In this document: one piece after another, positions 60,354 through 64,000 of the stretch
Numbering within the stretch: the first letter of the stretch is position 1
Layout of the letters: every line of letters starts with the position of its first letter
From: Nitrospirota bacterium
Lineage (GTDB): Bacteria > Nitrospirota > Thermodesulfovibrionia > UBA6902 > JAJYJJ01
NCBI GenBank assembly: GCA_021789595.1
Contig: JAJYJJ010000011.1
Location: 1 to 64,000, forward strand
Direction of reading: 5' to 3'
Length of the DNA stretch: 64,000 bases
Position numbers and translations under genes: made by a program
Notes under the pieces: model-generated
Told to the model about the DNA's origin: nothing
Databases searched by the model: none
What the model saw: the letters and a program-made list of their open reading frames with translations, nothing else

Positions 60354-60575
60354 ATGAAAAGACATTTTATGGTTTGTGTAAATAATCTTGGGTATGAAGC
60401 CTCGTTGGAGGTTAGAAAGATATATGAGGTTTTGACAGATCGAGCGGCAGAGAAACATCATCAGATACGAGTGATAGATGATTCTGGTGAAGATTATTTA
60501 TACCCTGTAGATTATTTTGCCCCTGTGCGGCTTCCTACCGAAACAAAAGAAAAATTAGAATTGATAGCAGCCTAA
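60354..60575 (+). CDS. Small unknown protein (cassette 2, second ORF)
   Basis: This 73-residue protein is not recognised. It starts MKRHFMVCVNNLGYEASLEVRKIYEVLTD and ends PVRLPTETKEKLELIAA, with a GEDYLYPVDYFAPV core, suggesting a compact SH3-like or beta-barrel fold. AGGAGAAAG precedes the ATG. Its TAA stop lies inside the attC first core site (GCCTAAC), as is common in integron cassettes. Confidence 0.62.
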   Translation: MKRHFMVCVNNLGYEASLEVRKIYEVLTDRAAEKHHQIRVIDDSGEDYLYPVDYFAPVRLPTETKEKLELIAA

Positions 60576-60628
60576 CAAATCACTACACGGGACGGGCTAT
60601 TGCCCGCCCGTGATTTCAGGCGTTGGGC
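60570..60628 (+). repeat. attC site of cassette 2
   Basis: This classic 59-base site runs from GCCTAAC to GTTGGGC. The arms AAATCAC and GTGATTT can pair around a GC-rich centre. Confidence 0.88.
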
Positions 60629-60669
60629 TGCCAGATTATTATCTCATCTGATCTGAAAATTGGAGGCTT

Positions 60670-61347
60670 ATGATTGCACCGAAACATATAGGTCTGATTA
60701 TGGATGGCAACGGACGTTGGGCTCAACAGCGGGGGCTATCCAGAAGCGCAGGTCATAAAGCCGGATTTGAGCACATTCCTCCTGTATTAGAAATTTGCCA
60801 TGATCTTGGTATTCAAATCGTCTCGGCATATGCATGGTCTACAGAAAACTGGAATCGCCCTAAAGCGGAGGTAGGCTATATCATGAGTTCTCTGGAAAAA
60901 CATTTGCCTGAGTTTGTAAGCAAATTACATCAAAGAGGCGTCCGTTTTATGCATAGTGGTCGGCGTGATGAGCTCACACCAGAGGCATTACAAGCCCTTG
61001 ATGAAGCAGCCACCTTGACCCAACAAAATGGGCCTGAAATTTTCAATTTTGTTTTCAATTATGGAGGACGGGCTGAATTGGTAAATGTAACTCGCAAATT
61101 ATTAGCAGAAAAAGTTGAGTCGGAAGTAGTTTCTGAGTCTACAATCAATCATTATTTATGGACAAATGGCTTACCTGATGTCGACTTGGTTATTCGTACC
61201 AGTGGTGAGCAACGTCTAAGTAATTTTTTGTTATGGCAAAGTGCCTATGCTTGTATTTATGTCACCCAGGCATATTGGCCCGATGTAAGTCGAGATGATG
61301 TTGAAGCAGCTGTCAAATACTATAATCGGGTAATGGCAAAGATATAA
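60670..61347 (+). CDS. Cis-prenyltransferase (UppS-like) in cassette 3
   Basis: This 225-residue protein carries the cis-prenyltransferase signatures IMDGNGRWA (catalytic Asp), FNYGGRAEL and RTSGEQRLSNFLLW. In the last motif, canonical AYAELYFTDVLWPDF becomes AYACIYVTQAYWPDV, so the Glu equivalent to the E. coli UppS Mg2+ ligand (Glu213) is Cys. It could be an inactive or altered enzyme, or a subunit. TTGGAGG precedes the ATG. A polyprenyl diphosphate synthase is an unexpected cassette cargo and is distinct from a housekeeping uppS. Confidence 0.85.
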   Translation: MIAPKHIGLIMDGNGRWAQQRGLSRSAGHKAGFEHIPPVLEICHDLGIQIVSAYAWSTENWNRPKAEVGYIMSSLEKHLPEFVSKLHQRGVRFMHSGRRDELTPEALQALDEAATLTQQNGPEIFNFVFNYGGRAELVNVTRKLLAEKVESEVVSESTINHYLWTNGLPDVDLVIRTSGEQRLSNFLLWQSAYACIYVTQAYWPDVSRDDVEAAVKYYNRVMAKI

Positions 61348-61379
61348 GTCCAAGTGAAACGCTCCTTCTCCAGCGAGCA

Positions 61380-61503
61380 GCCCAACACAGCGTGCACCGG
61401 ACGGGGCTAACGCCCCACGATTCAGAGCGCGTTTTGCAAAATTTCGTGCAGTAATATCAGGAGTCTTGCCAATCCGCCCCGCCGGTAACGCAAACCGTTC
61501 GGC
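61380..61503 (+). repeat. attC site of cassette 3
   Basis: This long 124-base site runs from GCCCAAC to GTTCGGC, with inner CAGCGTGCACCGG and CCGGTAACGCAAACC arms. Confidence 0.78.
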
Positions 61504-61505
61504 GT

Positions 61506-62000
61506 ATGCATGCGTATGACTCTCCAGAGGGCCGGGCGAATGTGGCAGCCATCGAGTCAAAACTCAAAGAGCTTGACGAGGTGTTCCTGCGGTTCTGCTC
61601 TCGTGAGAACTATACATTCCGCCCAATGGTGGATCTTTGGCCTCGGCGTCGAGTGTGGCGTCGACAGGAGATTGATCGGTGCATGGACCTCACAATGGTC
61701 ATTGGAGTCGTTGGAGTCCAAGATGTCCTGGATCGCGGCTTCTATCCGGAGTTACCGTGGTCGCTTTACGCCAGCGGATCACTTCCACCGGGGACAGATC
61801 CAGATATCCGCATCTTATCACGCCCGGTTTTCGGCTCAGTGCCGTTCTCTCGCTTGGCATCGGTTCTCGCCAATAGCATAGATCGCGGATTGGAAATCTT
61901 GAATGCTATGACCGAAACTGAAATTCTCAGGCACGGAAAGAAATATGGGCGAGGCGCCGAACCCGGCGCTGCACCGAATGCGGCTCCGCCGCATCTGTGA
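61506..62000 (+). CDS. Unknown protein (cassette 4)
   Basis: This 164-residue protein starts three bases after the cassette boundary and is not recognised. It looks soluble, with an N-terminal helix (NVAAIESKLKELDEVFLRFC) and a central FRPMVDLWPRRRVWRRQEIDRC segment, then VFGSVPFSRLASVLANSID. The last 18 or so residues are encoded by the attC site. The sequence is markedly more GC-rich than the other cassettes, consistent with a different source. An overlapping frame (from 61510) is a shadow. Confidence 0.55.
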   Translation: MHAYDSPEGRANVAAIESKLKELDEVFLRFCSRENYTFRPMVDLWPRRRVWRRQEIDRCMDLTMVIGVVGVQDVLDRGFYPELPWSLYASGSLPPGTDPDIRILSRPVFGSVPFSRLASVLANSIDRGLEILNAMTETEILRHGKKYGRGAEPGAAPNAAPPHL

Positions 62001-62010
62001 GCTGTTCATT
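61956..62010 (+). repeat. attC site of cassette 4 (right end of array)
   Basis: GCCGAAC begins the site, with inner GGCGCTGCACCG and a short GC-rich hairpin (GCGGCTCCGCCGC). The right core site is GTTCATT, whose TTCATT belongs to the chromosome next to the rnc stop. Confidence 0.72.
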
Positions 62011-62716
62011 AAGTTGCTTGCATCTTTTTTAATGCAACCTCGGCAGCATGCTGTGCTGCCTCCTTCTTGCTCTTTCCTCTGCCAGAGCCGTAGACCATAT
62101 CTTTTATAAAAACGACAACCTCAAATGTCTTCTCGTGCTCAGGGCCTGTTTCGCTTGTTATCGTGTATCTTGGAAGCACGCCAAATATTGCCTGGGCTTT
62201 TTCCTGAAGCTCTGTCTTAAAGTCAAACCTTAATCCTTTCATCCCCATGGTTGGGATTATATCCTTAAAAAACCTGTGGATAAACGATCTTGCCTTCTTG
62301 AGTCCACCATCAAGGTAGATGGCGCCTATAAGGGCCTCAAGGGCATCAGCAAGCACTGAGGACTTTTCCCTCCCGCCTGTTGATTCTTCACCTTTACCGA
62401 GCAGCAGAAAGTCTCCCAGTCCAATCCTTAATGCGACATCTGACAGTGTATGTTCCTGGACAATATATGCCCTTAGCTTTGAAAGCTCTGCCTCGGTGTA
62501 TTCAGGAAAACTCCCGAACAGATAATCCCCGATTACAAGCTCAAGCACAGAGTCGCCAAGAAACTCAAGCCTCTCATTATAGGATATGCATTTATCCATA
62601 TTTTCATGGAAATAGGACTTGTGTGTAATGGCCTCTCTCAGGAGACCCTTGTCCTTAAAGCTGTATCCCATCTTTGATTCAAGATGTGCTGTATCGTTTG
62701 AAGACAAGGCAGGCAT
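62009..62716 (-). CDS. rnc: Ribonuclease III
   Basis: RNase III cuts double-stranded RNA in rRNA and mRNA maturation. The protein has the catalytic signature [14 protein letters not shown], the second acidic site in [15 protein letters not shown] and a C-terminal dsRNA-binding domain ([16 protein letters not shown]). I place the start at the ATG at 62716 (235 residues), with GGGGGA upstream, overlapping the fabF end by 38 bases; the track start is 12 codons earlier. The integron array ends within the last few bases of this gene. Confidence 0.93.
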   Translation of the reverse strand: MPALSSNDTAHLESKMGYSFKDKGLLREAITHKSYFHENMDKCISYNERLEFLGDSVLELVIGDYLFGSFPEYTEAELSKLRAYIVQEHTLSDVALRIGLGDFLLLGKGEESTGGREKSSVLADALEALIGAIYLDGGLKKARSFIHRFFKDIIPTMGMKGLRFDFKTELQEKAQAIFGVLPRYTITSETGPEHEKTFEVVVFIKDMVYGSGRGKSKKEAAQHAAEVALKKMQAT

Positions 62717-63923
62717 TGGTTCCCCCAAAACCAAAGGAGTTAGACATGGCAATATTTACATCCATCTTTCTATGCTTATGGGGGACATAGTCAAGGTCGC
62801 ATTCAGGGTCGGGATTATCAAGGTTTATAGTTGGCGGGACGAGACCCCTCGCAATGGAAAGAACGCTTATTACTGCCTCAACACCGCCGGCTGCACCAAG
62901 GAGATGACCGGTCATGGATTTTGTTGAGCTGACAGCAACTCTATAGGCATGATCGCCAAAAACCGTCTTTATTGCGACTGTCTCAATCTCATCACCATAT
63001 TTTGTTGAGGTGCCGTGGGCATTGATATAGTCAACGGCATCAGGGGTAATGGCTGCATCCTTAAGGGCAACAGCCATACATCTTGCAGCCCCCTCGCCAT
63101 TAGGGGCAGGGGCAGTAATATGGTAGGCATCAGATGTCATCCCATAACCTACTATCTCGGCATAGATCCTTGCTCCCCTTCCAACGGCATGGTCAAGGTC
63201 CTCCATGATTACCATGCCTGAGCCCTCACCCATAATAAAGCCGTCTCTGTCCCTGTCAAAGGGCCTGCTTGCCTTTTCCGGCTCATTATTTCTTGTGGAG
63301 AGGGCCTTCATCGCATTAAAACCTGCCATGCTAAGGGGTGTTATAACGGATTCTGTCCCTCCTGCAATCATGGCATCTGCATCCCCTCTCTGGATAATCT
63401 TGAAGGCATCGCCTATGGCATGGCTGCCTGATGCGCATGCAGTTACAACTGAGGAGTTTGGCCCCTTGGCACCAAACCTGATAGATATCTGTCCTGATGC
63501 GAGGTTTATGATGAGCATCGGGATAAAGAAGGGGGAGACCCTTCTATGACCCTTTTCAAGCAAGACCTTGTGATAGTGTTCGATAGCAGGAAGTCCTCCA
63601 ATGCCAGAGCCGACAATGACTCCCACCCTATCGGCATTATCCTCTGTAATCTTAAGCCCTGAGTTATCCAGGGCCATCTGGGCAGAGGCAACTGCAAAGT
63701 GGATAAACCTGTCCATCTTCTTCTGCTCTTTTATCTCTATGAAGGCAGATGGATCAAAATCTGAAACCTCTGCAGCAATCTGTGTTGGAAAGCCGGTGGC
63801 GTCAAAGTGTGTAATCCTTCTAACCCCTGATTTCCCCTGAAGCAGTGCCTCCCATGTCTTTTCAAGACCCGTGCCCAGGGGGGTAACAAGCCCCAGCCCC
63901 GTTATTACTACCCTTCTTTTCAT
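62679..63923 (-). CDS. fabF: 3-oxoacyl-ACP synthase II FabF
   Basis: FabF elongates acyl-ACP with malonyl-ACP. The 414-residue protein has the Cys-His-His triad: Cys in [12 protein letters not shown], His in [11 protein letters not shown] and His in [13 protein letters not shown]. The preceding acpP ends directly before its ATG (adjacent codons), and rnc overlaps its end. The order acpP-fabF-rnc is common, but fabD and fabG, if present, lie outside the window. Confidence 0.96.
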   Translation of the reverse strand: MKRRVVITGLGLVTPLGTGLEKTWEALLQGKSGVRRITHFDATGFPTQIAAEVSDFDPSAFIEIKEQKKMDRFIHFAVASAQMALDNSGLKITEDNADRVGVIVGSGIGGLPAIEHYHKVLLEKGHRRVSPFFIPMLIINLASGQISIRFGAKGPNSSVVTACASGSHAIGDAFKIIQRGDADAMIAGGTESVITPLSMAGFNAMKALSTRNNEPEKASRPFDRDRDGFIMGEGSGMVIMEDLDHAVGRGARIYAEIVGYGMTSDAYHITAPAPNGEGAARCMAVALKDAAITPDAVDYINAHGTSTKYGDEIETVAIKTVFGDHAYRVAVSSTKSMTGHLLGAAGGVEAVISVLSIARGLVPPTINLDNPDPECDLDYVPHKHRKMDVNIAMSNSFGFGGTNACLVFKRYSTS

Positions 63924-64000
63924 CTACGCCTGAGATTTTGCCTTTATATAGTTTATAGCGTCCTGGACCTTTGCGATCTTCTCTGCATCCTCATCAGGGA
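63924..64000 (-). CDS. acpP: Acyl carrier protein, C-terminal fragment (runs off window)
   Basis: The last 25 codons are visible: PDEDAEKIAKVQDAINYIKAKSQA and a stop, matching the C-terminal helix of ACP. The phosphopantetheine serine lies upstream, beyond the window edge. It immediately precedes fabF on the minus strand, as is usual. Confidence 0.9.
   Translation of the reverse strand, partial: PDEDAEKIAKVQDAINYIKAKSQA

Larger units (their letters stand above)
58561..62010 (+). mobile_element. Four-cassette integron array without integrase (CALIN-type)
   Basis: Four gene cassettes, all reading rightward, lie between the tkt/mazEF region and the 3' end of rnc. Boundaries are the core sites GTTATGT (58561), GTTAGGC (60072), GTTGGGC (60622), GTTCGGC (61497) and GTTCATT (62004). 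The first core site of each cassette's own attC (ACATAAC, GCCTAAC, GCCCAAC, GCCGAAC) is the exact reverse complement of that cassette's leading core site, in all four cases. This is the expected signature of IntI-mediated cassette insertion. No tyrosine-recombinase integrase gene is in the window. Confidence 0.85.

Noticed and set aside
57704-62010. Integron integrase gene near the cassettes
   Set aside because: No tyrosine-recombinase ORF is found in either strand of this region; the array is treated as integrase-less within the window.
1-64000. CRISPR array
   Set aside because: No regularly spaced direct repeats were seen anywhere in the window.

Overview
The window is a gene-dense bacterial chromosome segment with about 60 genes, moderate base composition and short intergenic gaps. 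It reads like an anaerobic or microaerophilic, electron-transferring Gram-negative organism. Evidence for this is three proteins with CXXCH heme motifs (a pentaheme, a decaheme-type lipoprotein and a heme-tagged sensor kinase), an MtrB/PioB-type outer-membrane barrel, System II cytochrome c maturation (ResB/CcsB), a rubrerythrin/peroxiredoxin/PerR stress locus, sigma-54 regulators and a MamK-like actin. A member of the Nitrospirota or a neighbouring phylum would fit, but this is inference from gene content.

Layout. 1-0.65 kb: 3' end of a degraded RHS gene. 0.7-5 kb: DUF3187 protein, hisA, a radical SAM protein, a thioesterase, mtnA and tRNA-Val. 5.1-6.8 kb: perR-rbr-prx oxidative-stress operon. 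The peroxiredoxin has an in-frame UGA at its peroxidatic cysteine followed by a SECIS-like hairpin, so it is a probable selenoprotein. The PerR-like repressor carries a C-terminal rubredoxin-like domain with its own internal ribosome binding site. 6.9-15.8 kb: ruvC-ruvA, NtrC-type regulators, a kinase and ccsB/resB. 15.9-20 kb: yceD-rpmF-plsX-fabH and a fumarase/aspartase. 20-24.8 kb: polyferredoxin, MFS transporter, HDAC-like hydrolase. 23.6-26.9 kb: amidase, MamK-like actin, and a receiver-TM-SPOR fusion, apparently one operon. 27-34.3 kb: pentaheme cytochrome, then thrS-infC-rpmI-rplT-pheS-pheT, with an AUA start for infC, no TGS domain in ThrRS and no tRNA-binding OB domain in PheT. 34-42.2 kb: cNMP-binding and HMA proteins, then a decaheme/porin pair in tandem with two substrate-binding proteins and a heme-tagged sensor kinase. 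42-47.7 kb: DtxR, CCA-transferase, mtaB, thiD, miaB. 47.7-48.7 kb: a restriction/helicase remnant and a HigBA-type toxin-antitoxin pair. 49-57.7 kb: phasin, ubiB, yebC, then ctpA/envC/ftsX/ftsE and a split transketolase.

57.7-62.0 kb is the main accessory region. A decayed mazEF-like pair, disrupted by a small REP-like double hairpin, is followed by four integron gene cassettes with attC sites and no integrase in the window. Each cassette starts with a core site that is the exact reverse complement of the first core site of its own attC, which confirms all the boundaries. Cargo: a GHKL ATPase fused to an HEXXH zincin, two small unknown proteins, a cis-prenyltransferase with a substituted metal-binding Glu, and an unknown protein. 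The window ends in rnc-fabF-acpP, whose usual partner genes (plsX, fabH) lie 45 kb away.

Functional links (inference): EnvC-FtsEX may control the amidase of the MamK-like operon; ResB/CcsB would mature the multiheme cytochromes; and the GHKL-zincin cassette is a plausible but untested defence or stress effector.
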